DNA of 28,364 nucleotides from JBDNIO01 sp041688215 (lineage in GTDB: Bacteria; Pseudomonadota; Gammaproteobacteria; Nevskiales; Salinisphaeraceae), in the NCBI GenBank assembly GCA_041688215.1, contig JBDNIO010000079.1, positions 1-28,364 of the forward strand, given 5' to 3'. The position numbers were made by a program, and so were the translations under genes. The notes beneath the pieces are model-generated. The model was not told where the DNA came from. It ran no database searches and saw nothing but the letters and a program-made list of their open reading frames with translations. Below, piece after piece: positions 17,398-24,752 of this stretch; positions within the stretch are counted from its first letter, which is position 1, and each line of letters begins with the position of its first letter.

Positions 17398-18294
17398 ATG
17401 CTTGATCTGATGCATCGGTTTGCAGAACTGGAAGGATTGGTAACGGGCGACGCCCTCCCATTGTCGTTTCTGTCGCCACTAACTGCCAGCGGCTGGGCCG
17501 CGCTGGCCCGCATTAACCGCCATCCCAGGAGCCGCTTATCCGGTGACGCCCGGTCTTACGCGGATACCGTTGGGCTATTGGATGTAGCGGGCGGCGGCGC
17601 CGCAAGGCGACAACCAATGCCGGGAAATAGCTATTCACCTCTTGTGGAGTTGATCTCGCACGCGGCGATTGAGCCGTGTAATGCCGTAATCAATGATCTG
17701 ATCCGCAGCCAATTGGGTGATTTTCCCAGCTTGGCCGGACAGGCCTGCATGGTTACCGGCGAGTTGCACGACAATGTGCCTTCCCACGCAAGCGGTGCAG
17801 GGTTTTCCATGGCTCAGTATTATCCGAGCAGTAGCGAACTCGAACTGTGTGTAGCCGATTGCGGCCGCGGCATGTTGCACAATGTAAAGCATCTCAAACC
17901 ACAGATTGTGAGCCACGGTGCCGCGATTGCATGGTGTGTTGAAGAAGGTCACACCACGGCCAGAGAGCAGGATGACTGGGTGCAGCATTTGCCCGAGGAT
18001 GCGGTGGAAAACCCTTATGGCGAGGCAGTAGACACCCGCCATACAGACAATCATCACGTTGGTCTGGGGCTTTGGAAACTGGCGCAAATTAGCCGGGCGG
18101 CCCGAGGTTCTCTAGGTATCTGGTCGGGCGACGCACGCTGGCAGATTCACAACGACTCGGAAACTCTGGTGGCGGCACCATTCTGGCAAGGCGTGGTCAT
18201 AGCTTTGCGCCTTCCAGTTGCGACGGCAATAGATAATGAGGGACAATTACTTCTGGGCGAACTAGAAAAACTGGCTCATAGGCTGGAATTATGA
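17398..18294 (+). CDS. GHKL (histidine-kinase-like) ATPase, no kinase domain
   Basis: A 298-residue protein with a Bergerat-type ATP-binding fold in its C-terminal two thirds. The N-box is GELHDNVPSH with Glu122 and Asn126. The G1 box is VADCGRGM (153-160) and the G2 box is VGLGLWKLAQ (221-230). No His-phosphoacceptor region, membrane segment or receiver domain is seen. The N-terminal 100 residues are not recognised. The ATG at 17398 is used because a longer frame would run into hsdM. It overlaps the DUF4325 gene by 4 bp (ATGA), a sign of coupled translation. The pair recalls anti-sigma-factor kinase plus STAS antagonist switches (SpoIIAB/SpoIIAA), but the partners and output are unknown. Confidence 0.75.
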   Translation: MLDLMHRFAELEGLVTGDALPLSFLSPLTASGWAALARINRHPRSRLSGDARSYADTVGLLDVAGGGAARRQPMPGNSYSPLVELISHAAIEPCNAVINDLIRSQLGDFPSLAGQACMVTGELHDNVPSHASGAGFSMAQYYPSSSELELCVADCGRGMLHNVKHLKPQIVSHGAAIAWCVEEGHTTAREQDDWVQHLPEDAVENPYGEAVDTRHTDNHHVGLGLWKLAQISRAARGSLGIWSGDARWQIHNDSETLVAAPFWQGVVIALRLPVATAIDNEGQLLLGELEKLAHRLEL

Positions 18295-18587
18295 ACACTA
18301 TCCGAATAGCAGAATACGGTACCGACCTGTCGAGCCGCTCGACCGGCCATACATTGCGCGATGAGGCGCTGCGCCTTGCCGCGACCGGCCCTGTATTGCT
18401 CGATTTTGATGGGGTCCGCTCCGTTTCGCACTCTTTTGCGGATGAGTCACTTGCAGTCTTAGTAGAGTCTTATGGCGAGCAGTGGTTTCGCGAACATATC
18501 CGTGTGGTTAATCATTCGCCGATCGTTCGCTGGTCCGTGCTCGATGCTATCCATCACCGCATCAGCGGCCCGCTTGAGGCGGCCTGA
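18291..18587 (+). CDS. DUF4325 (STAS-like) protein
   Basis: A 98-residue protein. PVLLDFDGVRSVSHSFADES is the DUF4325 signature (LDF-x-GV-x-S-x-SFADE). The fold is predicted to be STAS-like, as in anti-anti-sigma factors. The ATG overlaps the stop of the GHKL ATPase gene by 4 bp, and such proteins are commonly encoded beside GHKL ATPases. If the pair works like SpoIIAB/SpoIIAA, a Ser in the SHSF region could be the phosphorylation site; this is inference. The function of this family is not established. A short hairpin (18631-18644) follows downstream. Confidence 0.78.
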   Translation: MNTIRIAEYGTDLSSRSTGHTLRDEALRLAATGPVLLDFDGVRSVSHSFADESLAVLVESYGEQWFREHIRVVNHSPIVRWSVLDAIHHRISGPLEAA

Positions 18588-18630
18588 TAGCGTTCGTAGG
18601 CTTATAGAACGTTGACCCTTATTTCACCAT

Positions 18631-18644
18631 CGCCTATTTAGGCG
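18631..18644. repeat. Small hairpin at convergent gene ends
   Basis: CGCCTA and TAGGCG flank two bases. It covers the stop codon of the dehydratase-like pseudogene and follows the convergent DUF4325 gene by 43 bp. It could act as a weak bidirectional end; there is no T-run. Confidence 0.35.
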
Positions 18645-19960
18645 TTCGGTAGTCTAAACACCCGCTCGAAATAGCCCCCCATCTCCTCGACGACTTCACG
18701 GTCGTCGACCTCAACTTCCACTTCCACGCCGGCCAGCACCCGCGCCAAACGCTTTTTGTATTCCAGCTGCATCGCACGCCAGATTTCGATGCGCTGCGCC
18801 TGCGGGCTGCCGGCGCCGTGCATGGATTCGGTGAGGTAGCCCACAGCGTTGCGACCCAGGGTCATGTTCTCGATAAGTCGCAGATGTACGCACCGGATTT
18901 GGTGGCGAAACCCTGGTAGCTGGAAGCAGTCCCGGTACCGTAAATGGTTTCGTTCAGATGCGTCATTTCCACCAGCTTGTCTTTCACGTGGCTGGCCTTG
19001 TCCACGCCGTTCATTTCCGCGACTTGCGCAGCGGCGCCGATGAGCACGTCGCCAACCCCGGTTTTGCAAACGTAGGAACGGCGGTGGTAAGCAGTGAAGC
19101 GCTGCACCAGCATGGCGGCGTAATCGATTTCACCGTCCATAAATATAAGATCGTTAGGGATGAAAACATCCTTGAATATGACCATCGCTTCCTGGCCACC
19201 GTATTGCACGTTGCCGGGGTCGATGTCGCCGCCTTCCATCGCGCGCGAGTCGCAGGACTGGCGGCCGTAGATGTAGATAATGCCTTCGGCGTCTACCGGC
19301 ACCGCGCCGACGATAGCGTATCCCTCGTCACCCGGAATCAGACGCATGGTCGGCATCACAATCATCCAGTGTGAATTGATGCAGCCGGTTTGATGGGCTT
19401 TGCATCCGGTGACATAAACACCTTCGTCCGTGCGTTTGGTGATGTGCAGGAACATGTCCGGATCGTCTTGCTGGTGCGGCGGTTTGGAGCGGTCGCCTTT
19501 CACGTCCGTCATGGCGCCGCCGACCACGTAATTGCCCCGATGCATGCGCGTCAGGAACGCTTTCATGCGCTCGTGGTAAGACGTGCCATTAGCCTCGTCC
19601 ATCTCGTAAGTAACAGAATACAGAGAGTTGAACGCGTTTATGCCGACGCAGCGCTGGAAGCAGGTGCCGGTAAGCTGGCCCAGCCGCCGCTGCATCTTGT
19701 TCTGCGCCACCAGGTCATCGGTGTCGGTACAGATACGGCACACGCTCGCCTGTGAAAGGGGAGATAACGGACGCGAGCTAGGGGCGCTCGAGCGCCAGAT
19801 CGTAAGTCTTGGCAATGGCATTTATAGACGGGCGGATCACCGGATGGTCGACCGGCTCTTCGACTTGCTCACCGAACAGCCACACTTCCAGCCCGCGGTC
19901 GCGCAGACTTTCGATGTAGTCGTCGCCGGAATGTATTTTAATCGTTACTTCGTCGTCCAT
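18638..19960 (-). pseudogene. 4-hydroxybutyryl-CoA dehydratase-like (AbfD/HpaB fold), decayed
   Basis: Homologues are flavin and [4Fe-4S] enzymes that dehydrate 4-hydroxybutyryl-CoA. The start ATG 19960 follows AGGAGCC and gives DYIESLRDRGLEVWLFGEQ, then PVIRPSINAIAKTYDLALE. Three lesions follow: TAG at 19778-19780; a single-base-type frameshift near 19736-19742; and near 18880 a join of GAYIC directly to RLIENMTLGRNAVGYL, which omits an estimated 60 or so residues including the usual AGG-x2-TMPSE region. Cluster ligands remain visible: Cys codons at 19660-19662 and 19648-19650 (TCFQRC), His at 19084-19086 and Cys at 19066-19068. The last pair is six residues apart, one fewer than in the clostridial enzyme as I recall it. 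The C-terminus MHGAGSPQAQRIEIWR is present. Confidence 0.85.
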
Positions 19961-20002
19961 AGTGGGCTCCTGCTGAGTTTCAGCGGGGTGGCCAAAATGC
20001 GG

Positions 20003-20019
20003 TAGCCGCTAGGCGGCTA
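20003..20019. repeat. 7-bp hairpin over the DUF2283 stop codon
   Basis: TAGCCGC (20003-20009) and GCGGCTA (20013-20019) flank a TAG loop and include the stop codon of the DUF2283 gene. It may stabilise or end that transcript; no T-run follows. Confidence 0.4.
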
Positions 20020-20206
20020 TGCCCTCAACGGTAAGTTCATTTATATCGGTGCGTTTACTGGCATGTTCGAAGGTTATTGCGCAAACATTACCTTCGCCGT
20101 CCACATCCAGCACGGTGTTTTCATCCAGGCCTTTGGTTTCGGATATTTCGCGGCTACGAAATTCGATATACAACGTATCAGTGTCTTCGAAGTATTTGAC
20201 TTTCAT
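20009..20206 (-). CDS. DUF2283 protein (putative antitoxin partner)
   Basis: A 65-residue protein starting MKVKYFEDTDTLYIEFRSRE, the standard DUF2283 opening (K-x-Y-x2-D-x-DTLYIEF), and continuing LDENTVLDVDGEGNVCAITFEHAS. DUF2283 genes are often found directly after DUF4258 genes and are suspected antitoxins, although this has not been firmly shown. Here the ATG overlaps the TGA of the DUF4258-like frame by 3 bp, so translation was probably coupled. With the partner broken, its present role is unclear. It ends 49 bp before the dehydratase-like gene on the same strand. Confidence 0.82.
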   Translation of the reverse strand: MKVKYFEDTDTLYIEFRSREISETKGLDENTVLDVDGEGNVCAITFEHASKRTDINELTVEGIAA

Positions 20207-20448
20207 GGCTTGTACCTGCGGTCGAAAAAGGCATTGTGAACAGTCTCGCCGTCAGCCAGCACGATCACCCTGAGATATCAGCCGTCCATTTCAGGTGTTT
20301 TTGCCCAACGACGCACGCGACCATCGGTTTGCACTTTCTCATGTTCGGGTGATTCGACTACACGTCGAATCCACTCGGTCTCGATTATCGCACGGTCGGG
20401 ACGCTGCCGTGTAGATGCAAAATAGTGGGTGTATTTGATGATTGCCAC
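20203..20448 (-). pseudogene. DUF4258-like putative toxin with nonsense codon 57
   Basis: From GTG 20448 the frame reads AIIKYTHYFASTRQRPD, then TEWIRRVVESPEHEKVQTDG and RRWAKTPEMDG; TGA at 20278-20280 interrupts; it then continues YLRVIVLADGETVHNAFFDR to TGA at 20203-20205. The order (H, R-x-RP, WI-x2-V-x2-P, Q-x-DGR-x-R-W, LRV, DG-x-TVHNAFFDR) fits DUF4258-type small proteins related to RelE/BrnT-like folds. Homologues would have Arg before YLRV, so CGA to TGA is the likely lesion. The GTG start is tentative; no strong Shine-Dalgarno sequence is seen. The 82-codon gene overlaps the DUF2283 start. Confidence 0.72.
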
Positions 20449-20475
20449 CTGCACGACAGGGTTTTAACAATCCGC

Positions 20476-21654
20476 CTACGCCACCTCAAACAACCCTGCC
20501 GCGCCCATACCGCCGCCCACACACATGGTGCAGACCACGTATTTCACGCCGCGGCGTTTGCCTTCAATCAGCGCGTGGCCAACCATGCGTGAGCCGGTCA
20601 TGCCGTAGGGGTGGCCGATGGAGATGGCGCCGCCGTTAACGTTAAGTTTGTCGTTGTCGATGCCGAGTTCGTCGCGACAATAGATTATCTGCACCGCGAA
20701 CGCCTCATTGAGCTCCCAGAGGCCGATATCGTCGACGCTCAAACCGTGAATTTTCAGTAATTTGGGGATGGCGAATACCGGCCCGATGCCCATTTCATCC
20801 GGTTCGCAACCGGCCACGGCAATGCCGCGATAAATGCCCAGCGGTTGCAGGTCGCGTTTTTCCGCCATGCCTGATTCCATTACCACGCAAGCCGACGCGC
20901 CGTCCGACATTTGCGAAGCGTTGCCGGCGGTAATGTGTTCGCCGCCTTCAGTAACGGGTTTCAGGCCCTGCAGGCCTTCCAGCGTAGTTTGCGGGCGGTT
21001 GCATTCGTCTTTGGTGCAGGTGACCTGTTGCTCAGACTTCTCGCCGGTTTCCTTATTAACCACAATTTGCGTGGCGTCCATGGGCACGATTTCGTCATCG
21101 AACTTGCCGGCTTCCTGCGCAGCTGCAGTGCGTTTCTGGGACTGCAGGGCATATTCGTCCTGCGCGTCGCGGCTTACGTTGTAACGCTTGCCCACGGTTT
21201 CCGCAGTGCCGAGCATGGGCATATAAATATGCGGATGCATGGCCTGCAAATCCTGGTCGCGCTTGACGTTCATCTCTTTAGTTTGAACCATGGAAATGGA
21301 TTCAACACCGCCGCCGACGGCGATATCCTGGCCGTCCAGAATCACCTGTTTGGCGGCGGTGGCAATCGCCATCATGCCGGACGAGCACTGACGGTCAATC
21401 GACATTCCGGCGACGGTAACCGGCAAACCTGCCGCCAGCGCCGATTGGCGGCCGATATTGGAACTGGCTGCGCCCTGCTGCAGCGCGCAGCCCATGATTA
21501 CGTCGCCGACTTCGGCGCCGTCGATGCCCGCGCGCTCTACCGCGTGCTTGATCGCATGGCCGCCCATTTGCGTAGGCATGGTGTTGTTGAATGACCCGCG
21601 GTAGGCCTTGGCCAGACCGGTGCGGGCGGTGGACACGATAACTGCTTCGCGCAT
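20476..21654 (-). CDS. Acetyl-CoA acyltransferase (thiolase II/degradative type)
   Basis: A 392-residue thiolase that cleaves or condenses 3-oxoacyl-CoA with CoA in the cytoplasm. The catalytic residues are present: Cys90 in DRQCSSGM, His348 in GGAISIGHPYG and Cys378 in CTMCVGGGMG. The N-terminus MREAVIVSTARTGLAKAYRG is typical of FadA/AtoB relatives. The start ATG 21654 gives the usual length. The gene follows the MFE2-like SDR on the same strand, separated by 155 bp that contain a large inverted repeat. Chain-length preference cannot be read from the sequence. Confidence 0.93.
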   Translation of the reverse strand: MREAVIVSTARTGLAKAYRGSFNNTMPTQMGGHAIKHAVERAGIDGAEVGDVIMGCALQQGAASSNIGRQSALAAGLPVTVAGMSIDRQCSSGMMAIATAAKQVILDGQDIAVGGGVESISMVQTKEMNVKRDQDLQAMHPHIYMPMLGTAETVGKRYNVSRDAQDEYALQSQKRTAAAQEAGKFDDEIVPMDATQIVVNKETGEKSEQQVTCTKDECNRPQTTLEGLQGLKPVTEGGEHITAGNASQMSDGASACVVMESGMAEKRDLQPLGIYRGIAVAGCEPDEMGIGPVFAIPKLLKIHGLSVDDIGLWELNEAFAVQIIYCRDELGIDNDKLNVNGGAISIGHPYGMTGSRMVGHALIEGKRRGVKYVVCTMCVGGGMGAAGLFEVA

Positions 21655-21711
21655 TACATAGTCTCCAGTAAAAAGTTGTAGCTAAATTAGCGATAGAGAA
21701 CAAGGAAATTG

Positions 21712-21786
21712 AACCGCAGAGGTCGCAGAAAACGCAGAGGTTAACAATATTCCATTTTCTCTGCGCGCTCTGCGGCCTCTGCGGTT
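21712..21786. repeat. Inverted repeat with 29-bp arms made of 9-bp units (CGCAGAGNN variant)
   Basis: The left arm 21712-21740 begins AACCGCAGAGGTCGCAGAAA and the right arm 21758-21786 is its reverse complement with five mismatches; the loop is 17 bp. Each arm is AAC plus three CGCAGAGNN-like units with 9-bp period. It lies between the thiolase start and the SDR stop (155 bp without a gene). Its layout is identical to the 1929-1999 element although the 9-mer differs by two transitions. Confidence 0.85.
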
Positions 21787-21809
21787 AGAAAAGATCGTGG
21801 CTATAAGCC

Positions 21810-22718
21810 TTAATTCTGCGCAGCCTCAACCAACGCCGCGAAATTAGCAGGCTGCTCACCGCCGGCACGATAGGCTTTTTCGTTGCTGCGATCAGAAATC
21901 GCACCGTCCCAGTTCTCGGCAACCATTTCCGGCGTGGTGTCCTTGCCCAGGAACACGCCTTGGGTTTCCACAATCCGGGCGCGGGCGAAACAGCCGGCAC
22001 CGGCGGTTAGAATCTGGCCCTGCGGGCCATTCTCGCTTACCAGAAACAGCACGCCAGGCGTTACGAATTCCGGTTCCAGCATCGGATGCATGTTTTCCGG
22101 AAACAGCTCGTAAGTCATACGCGTGGCCGCGGTGGGCGCGAGCGAATTGATACGGATGTTGTATTTCTCGCCTTCAAGTTTCAGGGTGTTCATCAGTCCG
22201 ACCACACCCATCTTCGCGGCGCCGTAATTGGTTTGCCCGAAATTGCCGTACAGGCCGGAACTGGAGGTGGTCATCACGATGCGGCCGTAGCCCTGTTCAC
22301 GCATGATTTCCCACACCGCTTTGGTGCAGTTCACCGAACCCATGAGGTGCACGCCGAGCACGAAGTCGAAATCGGAGAGTTCGACCTTGGCGAAGGTCTT
22401 GTCGCGCAGCACGCCGGCGTTATTAATGAGAATATCGACCCGGCCCCAGGCGTCCATCGCCTGTTTCACCATGGCTTCGACCTGGTCGTATTTGGTTACA
22501 TCCGCGCCGTTGGCGATGGCTTCGCCGCCGTTGGACTTAATCTGTTCGACCACCTCGTTGGCGGCGTCGGAAGACGCGCCGGTGCCGTCGCGTGCACCGC
22601 CCAAATCGTTTACCATTACCTTGGCGCCGCGCTCGGCTAAGGCCAGCGCATGGGCGCGGCCCAAGCCGTTACCGGCGCCGGTAACGATGGCGACCTGATC
22701 GTCAAAACGAATTTCCAT
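21810..22718 (-). CDS. SDR 3-hydroxyacyl-CoA dehydrogenase, MFE2-like
   Basis: A 302-residue SDR matching the dehydrogenase unit of peroxisomal multifunctional enzyme 2. The cofactor loop is TGAGNGLGRAHAL (13-25). MVNDLGGARDGTG is the long insert typical of this group. NNAG is at 99-102, Ser is near 152, and Tyr165/Lys169 form YGAAK. The hydratase and SCP2 units of the eukaryotic enzyme are absent. The likely reaction is NAD-dependent oxidation of 3-hydroxyacyl-CoA, feeding the adjacent thiolase. The start ATG 22718 has AGGA 7 bases upstream. The gene is divergent from the next SDR across about 140 bp. Confidence 0.88.
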   Translation of the reverse strand: MEIRFDDQVAIVTGAGNGLGRAHALALAERGAKVMVNDLGGARDGTGASSDAANEVVEQIKSNGGEAIANGADVTKYDQVEAMVKQAMDAWGRVDILINNAGVLRDKTFAKVELSDFDFVLGVHLMGSVNCTKAVWEIMREQGYGRIVMTTSSSGLYGNFGQTNYGAAKMGVVGLMNTLKLEGEKYNIRINSLAPTAATRMTYELFPENMHPMLEPEFVTPGVLFLVSENGPQGQILTAGAGCFARARIVETQGVFLGKDTTPEMVAENWDGAISDRSNEKAYRAGGEQPANFAALVEAAQN

Positions 22719-22859
22719 GGGGTTTCCTCTCTTTAGCTCGTGGTTATTGCGCCGCCCCGGTTATGGGGTAAAGTGGCCGTTTTCAAGCGGCGAGTTTTAC
22801 CATAGCTGGGTAGCATTTGCCTGCAGCGAGTGAATTACACAACGGATGCGAACAAGCCT

Positions 22860-23708
22860 ATGCGGAAATTAAAAGACAAAGTCGCGGTAATTACCGGGGC
22901 CGGCAGCGGCTTCGGCCGCGAACTGGCGATACTCTGCGCCGCCGAGGGCATGGCGCTGGCGCTTACCGATATTGACGAGGCCTCGCTGGTGGCCACCCGC
23001 GATCTGCTGCCTGATGATGCACGCGTGCTTTTGATCGGCGGCGATGTCGGCGATTCCGTTACGATGGAAAATGTCGCCAATCAGACTTATGCAAAATTCG
23101 GCGCCGCGCACCTACTGTTCAATAACGCGGGTGTGGCCGTGGCCGGGCCGATCTGGACCTCTACCCTGGAAGACTGGAAGTGGACGCTGGATGTGAACCT
23201 GATGGGCGTGGTGCACGGCATCCGCAATTTCGTGCCGCGCATGCTGGAACAGGGCGATGAATGTCATGTGGTGAATACCGCATCGGTGGCCGGCTTGCTG
23301 TCTGTGCCCGGTTCCAGTAGCTACTGCGTCAGCAAGCATGGCGTGGTTGCGATTTCCGAGTGTCTTTATCACGAATTACAAATGGTGCAGGCACAAATTG
23401 GCGTATCGGTTTTATGCCCCGCGTTCGTGAAAACCGGCATTGCTGATTCGGCCCGCAATCGTCCGGATGAACTTGCGGCGAGCAATGAACATCCCATGAC
23501 CCAGGCGATGAATCAGGTGATGCGCGACGCTGTCAACAAAGGCAAGATCAGCGCCGTGGAAGTGGCCGAGATGACAATGGATGCGGTCAGGCAAAAACGC
23601 TTCTATATTCTTACGCACAGCAACATCAAAGGCGCGGTCGAAGCCCGGGTGCGCCATATACTTGATGACAAGAAACCCCATAACTCGATGGCCCGAGGAA
23701 AGCAATGA
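22860..23708 (+). CDS. Short-chain dehydrogenase/reductase
   Basis: A 282-residue classical SDR. The cofactor loop is TGAGSGFGRELA (12-23); NNAG is at 88-91, Ser142 is in NTASVAGLL, and Tyr155/Lys159 form YCVSK. Asp37 after the second strand suggests NAD preference. The ATG at 22860 is chosen since homology begins there; a GTG at 22830 would add ten residues, and neither has a strong ribosome-binding site. Its stop overlaps the next start by 4 bp (ATGA), so it forms a coupled unit with the quinone oxidoreductase gene. The substrate is unknown; a hydroxy-acid or hydroxyacyl-CoA fits the neighbours. Confidence 0.86.
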   Translation: MRKLKDKVAVITGAGSGFGRELAILCAAEGMALALTDIDEASLVATRDLLPDDARVLLIGGDVGDSVTMENVANQTYAKFGAAHLLFNNAGVAVAGPIWTSTLEDWKWTLDVNLMGVVHGIRNFVPRMLEQGDECHVVNTASVAGLLSVPGSSSYCVSKHGVVAISECLYHELQMVQAQIGVSVLCPAFVKTGIADSARNRPDELAASNEHPMTQAMNQVMRDAVNKGKISAVEVAEMTMDAVRQKRFYILTHSNIKGAVEARVRHILDDKKPHNSMARGKQ

Positions 23709-24685
23709 AAGCTCTTTTATGCAAAAAATACGGCCCACCCGAAGATCTGGTGGTCGAAGACGTTGCCGATCTCGAACCCGGCGAAGGCGAGGCGGTAATT
23801 GAAGTGCACGCGGCGTCGGTCAACTTTCCTGACGCGTTGATTATTCAAAACCTCTACCAGTTCAAACCCGAGCCGCCGTTTTCCGCAGGCGGCGAATGTG
23901 CCGGCATTGTTAAGTCTGTAGGCGACAAAGTGAAGAACGTCAAACCCGGCGACAAGGTCATCGCCATGACCGGCTGGGGTGCGTTCGCGCAGCAGGTTAA
24001 AGCCGATAGCCGTGCGCTAATCCCCATGGTCGGCGACCTGGATTTCGTTACCGCTTCAGCGATCATGATGACCTACGCCACCACTTATCATGCGCTGCAC
24101 GACCGGGCGAATCTGCAGACAGGCGAAACGCTGGCCGTGCTCGGCGCATCCGGCGGTGTAGGTTTAGCCGCGGTTGAAATCGGCAAGGCCATGGGCGCGA
24201 AAGTAATCGCCTGCGCCTCTACCGACGAAAAGCTGCAGGTCTGCAAAGACCACGGCGCCGACGAACTGATAAATTACAGTAGCGGCGATCTGAAACAGAT
24301 GATCCGTGACAAGACAGACGGCAAGGGCGCCGATGTAATCTACGACCCGGTCGGCGGGGATTTCTCCGAGGCCGCCATGCGCGCTATAAACTGGCGTGGC
24401 CGCTTTCTGGTCATCGGTTTCGCCAACGGCGAAATTCCGAAAATTCCATTGAACCTGACCCTGTTGAAAGGCTGTGCCATCGTCGGCGTATTCTGGGGTG
24501 ACTACGCCAAACGCGAACCCATGAACCTGATGCAGGACATGCGCACCCTGCTCGGCTGGCTCGCCGACGGCACCATCAAACCGCACATCTCCGGCACCTA
24601 TAGTCTGGAAGACGCGCCCAAGGCGATTCGCGCACTGATGGACCGTAAAGTCTCGGGCAAATTGGTTATTAAGCCGCAGGAATAA
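23705..24685 (+). CDS. Zinc-free NAD(P)H:quinone oxidoreductase/enoyl reductase family
   Basis: A 326-residue medium-chain dehydrogenase without zinc ligands. It starts MKALLCKKYGPPEDLVVEDV. The cofactor loop is GASGGVGLAAVEIG (147-160), followed by VIYDPVGGDF and GFANGEIPKIPLN, as in the QOR/NADPH2:quinone reductase branch. Members reduce quinones or the C=C bond of enoyl compounds with NADPH. The start overlaps the upstream SDR by 4 bp. In this acyl-CoA cluster an enoyl reductase role is as likely as quinone reduction. Confidence 0.88.
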   Translation: MKALLCKKYGPPEDLVVEDVADLEPGEGEAVIEVHAASVNFPDALIIQNLYQFKPEPPFSAGGECAGIVKSVGDKVKNVKPGDKVIAMTGWGAFAQQVKADSRALIPMVGDLDFVTASAIMMTYATTYHALHDRANLQTGETLAVLGASGGVGLAAVEIGKAMGAKVIACASTDEKLQVCKDHGADELINYSSGDLKQMIRDKTDGKGADVIYDPVGGDFSEAAMRAINWRGRFLVIGFANGEIPKIPLNLTLLKGCAIVGVFWGDYAKREPMNLMQDMRTLLGWLADGTIKPHISGTYSLEDAPKAIRALMDRKVSGKLVIKPQE

Positions 24686-24695
24686 AGCAATTTAA

Positions 24696-24705
24696 CCTCT
24701 GCGGT
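24696..24705. repeat. Solo half-unit of the CGCAGAGG repeat
   Basis: CCTCTGCGGT is the reverse complement of the cap and first unit of the elements at 21712 and 25839, followed by a run of A. It lies in the 67 bp between the quinone oxidoreductase and phosphotransferase genes. It is probably a decayed copy. Confidence 0.5.
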
Positions 24706-24752
24706 AAAAAAATCTTAAGGTTACGACTGCAAAACGACCAGAGCGGGCAAGC

